DNA of 10,094 bases from Bacteroidota bacterium (GCA_023423015.1 JAFAGE010000199.1:1-10094); one strand, 5' to 3'; counted from the first letter of the stretch, positions 1 to 6,469 are shown. Numbers and translations are program-made. The notes: generated from the sequence alone by a model not told the origin.

Positions 1-557
1 CCGTAATAGTAATTAGCATCAAGGTAGTTGGGATCCTTCGGCATCTGGCGTGTCACATTCAGGAGCGGTTTGGCCTGCTGAAATTTCTGAACCGTGAAAT
101 ATGAATAACCCTGGTGAAATTTCATCAGGGCGATCTCTTCGTTAGAGAGGTTTGAGATGCTCACATTTTCGTAGGCAGGAATAGCTTTCGCATAGTCGCT
201 CTTCCTGAAATAATATTCTGCGAGGTGAAAACTCATCATCTGCACCAGCGCTGCATTATCTTCAAGGTCTATGAATTCCTGGGCAGCATACACAGAACGT
301 TCTTCATTCTGCTTCAGCGCGCACACAGTGGCATAGTAACGCACTTCCTGGTAGTTCAAGGCGTTGTTGCTGCGCTCGGTTTCGCGCTGCTTTTGCTGAA
401 GTTCCTTTAAAAGGGGATATGCAAGGCTGTACTGTTGTTTCTGGAAAAATTCCTTTGCCTGGTTGAAGGAAGCATTGGGATCGTTAATGAAACGTGTCTG
501 CTGCGCTGATGAATAATAAAATCCGGTCATCAGTAGAATAACGAGCGCTTGCTTCAT
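1..557 (-). CDS. Exported tetratricopeptide-repeat protein, 5' part only
   Basis: The minus strand is open from an ATG at 557 to the window edge, giving 185 complete codons with no stop. The protein starts with Lys2, a hydrophobic run and a Ser-Ser-Ala site near residue 18, which reads as a Sec signal peptide, so it should be periplasmic or envelope-associated. After it come helical pairs with TPR spacing: about residues 31-55 (FNQAKEFFQKQQYSLAYPLL), 106-130 (HLAEYYFRKSDYAKAIPAYE) and 144-170. Large exported TPR proteins are common in Bacteroidota and usually scaffold protein complexes; the partner cannot be told here. The gene diverges from the DoxX gene across a 208-base spacer that carries two palindromes. 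Without the C-terminal part no specific family name is justified. The coding call is firm; the role is not. Confidence 0.85.
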   Translation of the reverse strand, partial: MKQALVILLMTGFYYSSAQQTRFINDPNASFNQAKEFFQKQQYSLAYPLLKELQQKQRETERSNNALNYQEVRYYATVCALKQNEERSVYAAQEFIDLEDNAALVQMMSFHLAEYYFRKSDYAKAIPAYENVSISNLSNEEIALMKFHQGYSYFTVQKFQQAKPLLNVTRQMPKDPNYLDANYYY

Positions 558-580
558 CTGGATTTATATTCGTTTTAGGT

Positions 581-597
581 CGTTGACAACGTCAACG
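581..597. repeat. Palindrome CGTTGAC-aac-GTCAACG
   Basis: Perfect inverted repeat with 7-base arms and a 3-base centre, 24 bases upstream of the TPR start codon. That position fits the 5' leader or an operator for the minus-strand gene. It shares CGTTGA/TCAACG half-sites with the palindrome at 708-731, although the half-site spacing differs (5 versus 10 bases). The symmetry is seen directly; a regulatory role is inference. Confidence 0.45.
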
Positions 598-707
598 GTA
601 AAGATTCTAAATATTTATATTTCGGCCAAACATCATTCCAAACAGATGTGGATAAATGAATGGGATTAACAATTTATTTTCATAAACTGAAATACTAATA
701 TTCGCCT

Positions 708-731
708 TCGTTGATCCGGAACGATCAACGA
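708..731. repeat. Palindrome TCGTTGATC-cggaac-GATCAACGA
   Basis: Perfect inverted repeat with 9-base arms and a 6-base centre. It ends 8 bases before the candidate -7 element at 740-747, so it covers the region where the -33 contact would fall. That is a typical place for a repressor or activator of the DoxX gene. It could instead form a hairpin. No regulator gene is adjacent in the window. Confidence 0.45.
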
Positions 732-765
732 TTATTCCTTTACTTTGATAAAAATCTTTCTGCTT

Positions 766-1173
766 ATGAAAAAACTTCTCAGTATCAGCTACTCTCCTCT
801 TGCCTTCAACATTGCAATGCTGGTGTTACGTGTAGGTGGCGGCATCCTGATGATGAGTCATGGTTACAGCAAGCTTGTAAACTTCCAAAAGATTGCGCCC
901 GACTTCATGAACTTCCTCGGCATGGGCGGCTCCGTGTCGCTGGCACTCGTTGTTTTTGCTGAATTCTTCTGCGCCATCTTTATCATATTGGGTTTGTTTA
1001 CCCGCTTTGCCGCCATTCCATTGGTGATCGATATGGCGATCGCTGTATCAGAGGGACACCAGATGAAAATATTCACCGAAGGTGAAAAAGCTGCGCTGTT
1101 CTTCCTCATCTTCTTCGTACTCCTGCTCGTTGGCCCCGGGAGAGTGAGCGTGGATGGAATGATGAAGAAGTGA
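766..1173 (+). CDS. DoxX family membrane protein
   Basis: A 135-residue protein with four hydrophobic segments at roughly residues 12-32, 52-75, 78-97 and 107-126, so an inner-membrane protein. The first segment runs into a conserved-looking stretch with GGGILMMSHGYSKL, and the loop after the second contains GLFTRFAA; both match the DoxX/DUF417-like quinol-oxidase-subunit-related family. Many members have no proven reaction; some are tied to thiosulfate:quinone oxidoreduction or to oxidative-stress complexes. I chose the ATG at 766 because the in-frame TTG at 745 overlaps the candidate -7 promoter element and adds residues the family does not need. The gene has the same orientation as cinA, 77 bases downstream, but that gap contains a repeat array, so co-transcription is uncertain. 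Family assignment is good; substrate unknown. Confidence 0.85.
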   Translation: MKKLLSISYSPLAFNIAMLVLRVGGGILMMSHGYSKLVNFQKIAPDFMNFLGMGGSVSLALVVFAEFFCAIFIILGLFTRFAAIPLVIDMAIAVSEGHQMKIFTEGEKAALFFLIFFVLLLVGPGRVSVDGMMKK

Positions 1174-1180
1174 TTATGGG

Positions 1181-1208
1181 AGACGGCAGACGTGAGAGGT
1201 GAGAGGTG
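1181..1208. repeat. GA-rich 7-base tandem repeat, four units
   Basis: Four successive 7-base units (AGACGGC, AGACGTG, AGAGGTG, AGAGGTG) start 7 bases after the DoxX stop codon. ACGGCA at 1183-1188 can pair with TGCCGT at 1215-1220, but no T-tract follows, so I do not call a terminator. The period and GA-rich strand match the longer array at 3951-3999. Confidence 0.6.
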
Positions 1209-1250
1209 TAACATTGCCGTTTGCCGACATTTCCGGGATAAAATGATAGA

Positions 1251-2510
1251 ATGAAAAATAAAGAGGTCCTGGCTTCGATTATTACGATTGGCGATGAGTT
1301 GATCATCGGCCAGGTGATAGACACCAATAGCGCATGGATTGCCCAGCAGCTAAACCTGCTGGGCATTTGGATCCGCCGACGTGTGTCTGTAGGCGATGAT
1401 GCTGATGAAATTCGCCGTGCCCTCGACGAAGAAAGCACTTATTCGAAGATAATCCTGATAACAGGTGGATTAGGACCGACAGCCGACGATATCACCAAAC
1501 CATTGCTCAGCCAGTATTTCGATAGTCCGCTTGTGGTGAATGAAGAGGTGTTGAAATTTGTGAAACACCTGTTCGAGAATGTTTTTAAGCGTCCATTTAC
1601 AGAACTGAACCGCAAGCAGGCGGAAGTACCGGCAAATTGCACAGTGATCCCCAATGAACGCGGTACGGCTCCGGGAATGTTGTTTGAGAAAAACGGGGTA
1701 ATCTTCGTCTCCATGCCAGGTGTGCCTCACGAAATGAAAGGCATGATGAGCAACAAAGTTATTCCGCTACTTAAAGAAAGATTCAGCGGCAACTACATTG
1801 TGCATCGCACACTGCTTACTACCGGTATCGGGGAATCTGCTCTCGCCGAACATATCGCCAGCTGGGAAATGAACCTGCCTCCCGAAATTCGTCTTGCTTA
1901 CCTGCCTTCGTATGGCATGGTGAGACTGCGGCTCACAGCAAAGGGAAGTGATAAGTCTTCTATCAACACAGCCTTGGACAAACGCTTTGAGGAATTAAAG
2001 GAGTGGGTGAGCGAATGGCTTGTGAACGATGAAGACCTGTCGATGCAGCAAATAATTTACCAGCGACTGAAAGATTCTGGCAAAACCATGTGCACTGCAG
2101 AAAGCTGCACAGGCGGATACATAGCGAGGCTGATCACAGAGCAGGCAGGCGCTTCCGCTTTTTTTAATGGATCTGTTGTGGCTTATGCCAATGCCGTGAA
2201 GCAGGATGTGTTGGACGTAAGGGAAGAAACATTGAAGTTACATGGAGCAGTGAGTGAAGAAACGGTAAAGGAAATGCTTGCCGGAGCGTTGAAGTCATTA
2301 AAAGCAGATTACGGTATTGCAACGTCGGGCATTATGGGTCCTGATGGCGGCACCGCAGAAAAACCGGTAGGCACCGTTTGGATTGCGGCAGGAAGCGCAA
2401 CAAAGGTGCTGACCCGCCGTTTTCATTTTCGTTACGACCGCGGACGAAATATAGAGATGACCGCAGCGCAGGCCCTCAATTTGCTGAGAGTGGTACTGGA
2501 GGATAAATGA
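1251..2510 (+). CDS. cinA: CinA family nicotinamide-nucleotide amidohydrolase
   Basis: A full-length, two-domain CinA of 419 residues. The N-terminal molybdopterin-binding-like (COG1058) domain shows ITIGDELIIGQVIDTNS at about residues 11-27, ITGGLGPTADD at 70-80 and an SMPGVPHEM stretch near 159-167. The C-terminal PncC-type domain has TAESCTGG at 282-289, whose Ser285 aligns with the proposed catalytic serine, NGSVVAYANAVK near 308-319 and SGIMGPDGG at 359-367. In this family the C-terminal domain deamidates NMN to nicotinic acid mononucleotide, and the N-terminal domain hydrolyses ADP-ribose-type pyrophosphates; both serve NAD salvage in the cytoplasm. The name comes from competence/damage induction in other bacteria, which nothing here supports. 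The ATG at 1251 leaves the usual short lead before the ITIGDE strand. The E2 gene follows 65 bases downstream and has its own -7 element. Confidence 0.96.
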   Translation: MKNKEVLASIITIGDELIIGQVIDTNSAWIAQQLNLLGIWIRRRVSVGDDADEIRRALDEESTYSKIILITGGLGPTADDITKPLLSQYFDSPLVVNEEVLKFVKHLFENVFKRPFTELNRKQAEVPANCTVIPNERGTAPGMLFEKNGVIFVSMPGVPHEMKGMMSNKVIPLLKERFSGNYIVHRTLLTTGIGESALAEHIASWEMNLPPEIRLAYLPSYGMVRLRLTAKGSDKSSINTALDKRFEELKEWVSEWLVNDEDLSMQQIIYQRLKDSGKTMCTAESCTGGYIARLITEQAGASAFFNGSVVAYANAVKQDVLDVREETLKLHGAVSEETVKEMLAGALKSLKADYGIATSGIMGPDGGTAEKPVGTVWIAAGSATKVLTRRFHFRYDRGRNIEMTAAQALNLLRVVLEDK

Positions 2511-2541
2511 GAACTGCAAAAATGAGATAGTTGCGAAGTGC

Positions 2542-2549
2542 TATCTTTG
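2542..2549 (+). promoter_or_regulatory. Bacteroidota -7 promoter element TATCTTTG
   Basis: Exact match to TAnnTTTG, 26 bases before the ATG of the E2 acyltransferase gene and downstream of the cinA stop. I see no TTG at the expected 19-21-base distance upstream, so the -33 half is weak. The element supports the start at 2576 over any upstream in-frame start such as the TTG at 2531. Confidence 0.55.
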
Positions 2550-2575
2550 CCACGTATTTAAAACGATCGAACCTT

Positions 2576-3943
2576 ATGGCAATAGTTGATCTCGTAATGC
2601 CTAAACTTGGGGAAAGCATCATGGAAGCCACCATTCTCAAGTGGCATAAGAATGCAGGCGACCAGGTGAAAATGGATGAGACAGTTCTCGACATTGCTAC
2701 CGATAAGGTGGACAGTGAAGTGCCGTCGAGTGCAGAAGGGATTATAGAAGAAACTCTATACAACGTTAATGATGTGGTGCCTGTAGGCGCCGTAATCGCC
2801 AGGATTAAGACTACCAATGGTGAACAAGTTACACAACCACCTCATCAAAGCCCGGACAGTGGGCAGCAGCCGACACAGCAGGCACAACAACACCATCAAC
2901 CGCAACAAGGTTACCAACATAGCCAGAACAGGCAACAAACTACACCATCGTACAAGCCTACTTCAGCAGGAAGATTTTATTCTCCGCTGGTGTTAAATAT
3001 TGCGGCCAGCGAAGGAGTAAGCATGCATGAACTTGAAACGATCCCGGGTACCGGAAGCGAAGGTCGTGTTACCAAGAAAGACATTCTGCAATACGTCGTT
3101 GACCGCAAATCGGCCAACGGAAGTACACCAAAAGCGCGTGAATATTCCGAAGTTGAAGTAATCTCTAATCCACCGCAGCCGGTGCGAGCATACAATGAAC
3201 CTGCCGCCGACTACACTCCACAGCTCTACTCAGGCAATGTTGAGATTATAGAGATGGATCGCATGCGCAAGATGATTGCGAAACACATGATCGACAGTGT
3301 GCACACGAGTGCGCATGTTACGAGCTTTGCGGAAGCAGATGTAACGAACATGGTGCTATGGCGCGAGCGCGTTAAAAAAGAATTTGAAAAAAGGGAAAAC
3401 GAGAAAATCACATTTACACCCCTGTTTGTCGAAGCAGTGATCCGTTGCATTAAAAAATATCCCTGGCTAAATAGCAGCGTAGACGGCGATAAACTGATTG
3501 TAAAAAAAGACATCAACATCGGAATGGCTACGGCATTGCCTACAGGAAACCTTATTGTTCCCGTGCTTCGCAATGCTGATCAACTGAACCTGGTGGGGTT
3601 AACCAAACAGGTAAACAGGCTTGCCAACGATGCACGCACAAATAAATTACGACCAGGCGACACAGCCGACGGCACGTTCACGATCACAAATGTGGGTACG
3701 TTTGGCAGCATCATGGGCACCCCCATCATCAACCAACCACAGGTGGCAATCCTTGCGGTAGGTGCCATCAAGAACCGGCCGGTAGTAATCGAAACGGCCC
3801 AGGGCGATTCTATCGCAATCCGGCACATGATGTACCTGTCGCTTTCGTATGATCATCGCATCATCGACGGCGCATTGGGCTCAACCTTCCTCAACGCCAT
3901 TGCGCGTGAGCTCGAAAATTTCGACGCTTCAAGAGAAATCTAA
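2576..3943 (+). CDS. 2-oxo acid dehydrogenase E2 acyltransferase
   Basis: A 455-residue lipoyl-dependent dihydrolipoamide acyltransferase, the core of a pyruvate, 2-oxoglutarate or branched-chain 2-oxo acid dehydrogenase complex in the cytoplasm. The lipoyl domain covers about residues 1-80, with Lys44 in ATDKVDSEVPS as the lipoylation site. The peripheral subunit-binding domain is at about 134-174 (FYSPLVLNIAASEGVS, then GTGSEGRVTKKDIL). The catalytic domain begins near 220 and carries SYDHRIIDG at 424-432, with His427 and Asp431 as the active-site pair. The first linker is unusual: 16 Gln and 4 His among residues 84-121, where Ala/Pro-rich linkers are typical. The ATG at 2576 gives the canonical MAIVDLVMPKLGES start and sits just after a TATCTTTG promoter element. 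No E1 or E3 gene is nearby, so the substrate class cannot be fixed; I leave the symbol blank. Confidence 0.93.
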   Translation: MAIVDLVMPKLGESIMEATILKWHKNAGDQVKMDETVLDIATDKVDSEVPSSAEGIIEETLYNVNDVVPVGAVIARIKTTNGEQVTQPPHQSPDSGQQPTQQAQQHHQPQQGYQHSQNRQQTTPSYKPTSAGRFYSPLVLNIAASEGVSMHELETIPGTGSEGRVTKKDILQYVVDRKSANGSTPKAREYSEVEVISNPPQPVRAYNEPAADYTPQLYSGNVEIIEMDRMRKMIAKHMIDSVHTSAHVTSFAEADVTNMVLWRERVKKEFEKRENEKITFTPLFVEAVIRCIKKYPWLNSSVDGDKLIVKKDINIGMATALPTGNLIVPVLRNADQLNLVGLTKQVNRLANDARTNKLRPGDTADGTFTITNVGTFGSIMGTPIINQPQVAILAVGAIKNRPVVIETAQGDSIAIRHMMYLSLSYDHRIIDGALGSTFLNAIARELENFDASREI

Positions 3944-3950
3944 ATTAGAA

Positions 3951-3999
3951 CGGAGAATGGAGATCGGAGATTGGAGAACGGAGATCGGAGATCGGAGAA
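3951..3999. repeat. GA-rich 7-base tandem repeat, seven units
   Basis: Seven uninterrupted units of the form [CT]GGAGA[AT]: CGGAGAA, TGGAGAT, CGGAGAT, TGGAGAA, CGGAGAT, CGGAGAT, CGGAGAA. Variation is confined to the first and last bases of the unit. The array begins 7 bases after the E2 stop codon. It could vary in copy number by replication slippage. Seen directly; function unknown. Confidence 0.9.
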
Positions 4000-4024
4000 C
4001 GAATCAGGCCTGGAGGGCGAAGTA

Positions 4025-4051
4025 TTGCTGAGACGCGGCGAAGCAAGTCTC
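4025..4051. other. Interleaved complementary arms (pseudoknot-like)
   Basis: TTGCT (4025-4029) complements AGCAA (4042-4046), and GAGAC (4030-4034) complements GTCTC (4047-4051). The order a-b-a'-b' allows either two alternative hairpins or an H-type pseudoknot if transcribed. Arms are only 5 bases each, so chance is possible. Confidence 0.35.
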
Positions 4052-4075
4052 TGTTCCGAATTGGCATCGGCACTT

Positions 4076-4101
4076 TCCGTCTTCGCTGAAGCTTCGACGG
4101 A
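4076..4101. repeat. Hairpin with TCCGTC/GACGGA arms
   Basis: Perfect 6-base arms at 4076-4081 and 4096-4101 enclose a 14-base segment that itself contains the 8-base palindrome GAAGCTTC. No T-run follows, so it does not look like an intrinsic terminator. The sequence resembles a dispersed intergenic hairpin I associate with Bacteroidota genomes, which cannot be confirmed here. Confidence 0.45.
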
Positions 4102-4176
4102 CAAGCCTGCCTTCTGCCCTTTGACGTCTGGCACAGGTTTCGTAAATTGATATATGTAGCTAACCAAAATCACTTT

Positions 4177-4890
4177 ATGAAAACACTATCCCAAACATGG
4201 TTTGCAGACGGCTATATCGATTTTGAGCTGAAGAAATACACACTTCTTGCGTACCTGCAGGAAGTAAATAAACACTTTGGTGAAAACAAACTTTACCCAC
4301 AACTGGCCGACGTTATTTTCCATTACAACAACCTCGTAGCGTTTCGCGAAAACAAAAAATACCTGCAGGAACAGTTTCCGAAAAAACTTACGATGATTCA
4401 GATGGAGAAACTGCAGATGCTTTACGAGCAGATGATTGAAGACGATGATCTGATGCAGGAACTGGAAGCGATCATCAGCTACTCAGCCGGTGAAATTAAA
4501 TCTACCATAACCAACGGCACCGAGATTTATGAATTCGTGGAGAACCAGCTCAATATTTTTCCGGTAGGTATTGTACCACTTGAGAACAGTGAAGGTTATT
4601 TCTTCCTTGCAGAAGGCAGCTGCAGGAAAACACGCGTATATCAATACAGCCTGAGTATTTTTCATAAGAAGGAAGAAAAATACCGCTCAATTAAAACTGA
4701 ATACATCGATTACTGGGATCGAAAAATTGTAAACACTTACGAAAGCATTAAAGCAGAGTTGATACGAAACAAGAAGGACCTCCCCAATCCTGCGGTTTAT
4801 TGTATTGAAACAGGTTTGACATTTCCTGTTGATGAAACCCTATTGCCGGTGGCAAAAAGGTCATTGGTGCGGTACATCAGTGCTGCCTGA
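4177..4890 (+). CDS. Conserved-looking protein of unknown function
   Basis: A 237-residue protein that I do not recognise as a named family. It has no signal peptide and no membrane segment, so it should be cytoplasmic. The N-terminal half is rich in charged helices (KKYTLLAYLQEVNKHF at about 19-34, a long helix with MEKLQMLYEQMIEDDDLMQE at about 76-95). The second half looks more beta-like, with IFPVGIVPLENSEGYFFLAE near 127-146 and FPVDETLLPVAKRSL near 217-231. The TTG at 4147 is in frame, but the ATG at 4177 gives a natural MKTLSQTWF start. The codon pattern and the clean 238-codon frame in a region with few other options support a real gene. Its 3' end overlaps the convergent glycosyltransferase gene by 30 bases. 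No role can be inferred from the neighbours. Confidence 0.85.
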   Translation: MKTLSQTWFADGYIDFELKKYTLLAYLQEVNKHFGENKLYPQLADVIFHYNNLVAFRENKKYLQEQFPKKLTMIQMEKLQMLYEQMIEDDDLMQELEAIISYSAGEIKSTITNGTEIYEFVENQLNIFPVGIVPLENSEGYFFLAEGSCRKTRVYQYSLSIFHKKEEKYRSIKTEYIDYWDRKIVNTYESIKAELIRNKKDLPNPAVYCIETGLTFPVDETLLPVAKRSLVRYISAA

Positions 4891-5664
4891 GCCACCTTCA
4901 ACTTTCACAGCCGGCGAATTAAGTTTGTCGTCTACACGCAGGCGATAATTCTTAAACAAGGTCATCAACCTGAGTTGCAGCACACCAAGAATTCCCTCTT
5001 TCACTATTCCTTTGTGCATTTTTGAAGCGCCGTATTTCCGGTCTTCAAAAATGATGGGCACTTCTACTATTTTGAAGCCAAGCTTCCAGGCTGCAAATTT
5101 CATCTCTATCTGAAAGGCATAACCGAGAAAATGTACGGCATCGAGGTCGATGGCTTCAAGAACTTTTCGCCGGTAACAAACGAAGCCGGCAGTAGTATCT
5201 TTCACTGGTATCCAGGTGATGAGTCGTGTATAAAGTGAACCACCTTTCGATAACCAGATGCGGTTGCGGGGCCAGTTAACAGTGCCTCCTCCTTTTACAT
5301 AGCGTGAGCCGATGGCCATGTCTGCTTTACCGGATGCACATGTCTCAAATAGTCGTGGCAGGTCGGCAGGATTATGCGAGAAGTCGGCATCCATTTCAAA
5401 TATGTATTCATAACCGTGGGTCAGCGCCCATTTAAATCCGTGTATGTAAGCGGTGCCGAGTCCAGCCTTACCTTTTCGCTCTTCGAGAAACAGGGAACCT
5501 TTGTACTGCCGCATCAGATCTTTTACAATGGCTGCGGTACCGTCGGGTGAACCATCATCGATCACCAGCACGTGAAAGGGCACTGGAAGCTTCATGATCG
5601 CGTCTACGATCAGCCCAATGTTTTCCTTTTCATTATAGGTTGGTATGATTACCAGCTTATCCAA
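4861..5664 (-). CDS. Polyprenol phosphate mannose synthase-like GT2
   Basis: A 267-residue GT-A fold glycosyltransferase of the DPM1-like branch of family GT2. PTYNE at residues 8-12 opens the first strand, DDGSPDGT at 36-43 binds the nucleotide, and DAD at 92-94 in EMDADFSHNP is the metal-binding motif. DTTAGFVCYRR and GYAFQIEMKF, further along, are also typical. The family transfers mannose or another sugar from a nucleotide sugar to a polyprenyl phosphate at the cytoplasmic face of the membrane. No C-terminal membrane segment is present, as in short bacterial members. The start is TTG at 5664: the codon just before it is the in-frame TAA that ends the exonuclease gene, and the next ATG (residue 24) would remove PTYNE. 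So initiation must be at or beside this TTG, probably coupled to the upstream gene. The sugar is not determined. Confidence 0.92.
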   Translation of the reverse strand: MDKLVIIPTYNEKENIGLIVDAIMKLPVPFHVLVIDDGSPDGTAAIVKDLMRQYKGSLFLEERKGKAGLGTAYIHGFKWALTHGYEYIFEMDADFSHNPADLPRLFETCASGKADMAIGSRYVKGGGTVNWPRNRIWLSKGGSLYTRLITWIPVKDTTAGFVCYRRKVLEAIDLDAVHFLGYAFQIEMKFAAWKLGFKIVEVPIIFEDRKYGASKMHKGIVKEGILGVLQLRLMTLFKNYRLRVDDKLNSPAVKVEGGSGSTDVPHQ

Positions 5665-6432
5665 TTATCCTTTCTTTAACATCATTCGGTTAAAGACCTC
5701 GGTAAGCTTTTGTTTTGTGTGAAGGGGAAAATCGCCTTTCATCATCCAGTCATAATATTGAGGTTCTGCCTTCAGCACGTCAGTCACTACCCGGCCTTTA
5801 TGTTTTCCAAAATTGAAGATTTCTCTTCCGTTTTCCAGTACCATTCTTCTCGCGAAATCTACCGTGTTTTCTTCTCCTATGCACTTCAGGATACTGTCGA
5901 CCGTGAGGCCGAGTTGAGGATAACGCTGTACCTGCGATTGTAACACTTCCCAGGTAGCATTGGCATCAGCCTCTGCGCTGTGTGCATTTTCGAGAGTAGC
6001 ATTACAATAAAATTTGTATGCCGCGGCAAGCGTGCGTTGTTCCATTGTGTGAAAAATCTTTTGCACGTCTACCAGCCTGCGGTTGCGCATGTCGAAATCG
6101 AGCGAAACGCGCAGAAATTCTTCAACGAGAATAGGTATGTCGAACCTGTTCGAATTATAACCTGCAATATCAGCTGTATCGATGAATTGTCTGATTTCAT
6201 TGGCCACCTGCCTGAAGGTTGGAGCGTCTTTCACCATTTCATCGGTGATTCCATGAATGTCCGTTACAACGGCAGGGATGGGCATTTCAGGATTGATCAG
6301 CTTTCTTTTAATGGTTTTCTTTCCATCGGGCAAGATTTTCACGATGGCGATTTCGATGATCCGGTCGGTACTCAGGTTAATTCCTGTTGCTTCAACATCG
6401 ATCACGGCCAGCGGCTTGGTAAGTTGTAACAT
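5665..6432 (-). CDS. DEDDh 3'-5' exonuclease (DnaQ-like)
   Basis: A 255-residue exonuclease of the DnaQ/RNase T superfamily. Asp12 and Glu14 in VIDVEATG form Exo I, Asp98 in GYNSNRFD is Exo II, and His151 and Asp156 in HSAEADANAT form Exo III, so all five DEDDh residues are present. After about residue 200 a small extra domain begins with FNFGKHKG (206-213) and continues with a YDWMMKGDFP stretch. It resembles the DUF3820-type tail found on some exonucleases of this group. These enzymes trim 3' ends of DNA or RNA; this is a stand-alone protein, not a polymerase subunit, since no polymerase domain follows. I chose the ATG at 6432 because the TTG at 6489 lies upstream of a TACATTTG promoter element and MLQLTKPLAVIDVEATG is the normal family start. 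It is the first gene of a two-gene unit with the GT2 enzyme. Confidence 0.9.
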   Translation of the reverse strand: MLQLTKPLAVIDVEATGINLSTDRIIEIAIVKILPDGKKTIKRKLINPEMPIPAVVTDIHGITDEMVKDAPTFRQVANEIRQFIDTADIAGYNSNRFDIPILVEEFLRVSLDFDMRNRRLVDVQKIFHTMEQRTLAAAYKFYCNATLENAHSAEADANATWEVLQSQVQRYPQLGLTVDSILKCIGEENTVDFARRMVLENGREIFNFGKHKGRVVTDVLKAEPQYYDWMMKGDFPLHTKQKLTEVFNRMMLKKG

Positions 6433-6469
6433 CACGTATTTAACGATTGTTTTCCTGAAAGTTGAATCA

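Larger units (their letters stand above)
558..765. promoter_or_regulatory. Divergent spacer between TPR and DoxX genes
   Basis: This 208-base, AT-rich stretch holds no convincing ORF. It must carry the promoters of both flanking genes. On the plus strand, TTACTTTG at 740-747 is one mismatch from the Bacteroidota -7 consensus TAnnTTTG and lies 18 bases before the DoxX ATG. No TTG is found at the usual distance upstream, so this is a weak call. Two perfect palindromes, at 581-597 and 708-731, are listed separately. Confidence 0.4.
3944..4176. other. Repeat-rich intergenic spacer
   Basis: These 233 bases after the E2 stop have no supported gene. They contain, in order, seven GA-rich 7-base repeats (3951-3999), interleaved complementary arms (4025-4051), a hairpin (4076-4101) and an AT-richer lead into the next gene. 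In-frame reading through the repeats gives only low-complexity peptide. The layout resembles the composite dispersed repeats found between genes in related genomes (inference from memory, not checked). Confidence 0.6.

Noticed and set aside
745..765. TTG at 745 as start of the DoxX protein
   Set aside because: It lies in the candidate -7 element, and the ATG at 766 gives a normal family N-terminus.
1183..1220. ACGGCA/TGCCGT pairing as a terminator after the DoxX gene
   Set aside because: The stem is only 6 bases with a 26-base loop and no T-tract.
1243..1254. Three-residue upstream ORF (ATG ATA GAA TGA) overlapping the cinA start
   Set aside because: A frame this short is expected by chance, and nothing supports a leader-peptide role.
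2531..2575. TTG at 2531 as start of the E2 protein
   Set aside because: It precedes the TATCTTTG promoter element; the ATG at 2576 gives the canonical lipoyl-domain start.
3951..3999. Possible CRISPR array
   Set aside because: The units are 7 bases with no spacers, and no cas genes are present; it is a simple tandem repeat.
5980..6429. 149-codon plus-strand ORF opposite the exonuclease gene
   Set aside because: It is antisense to a gene with all catalytic motifs intact and shows no domain signature itself.
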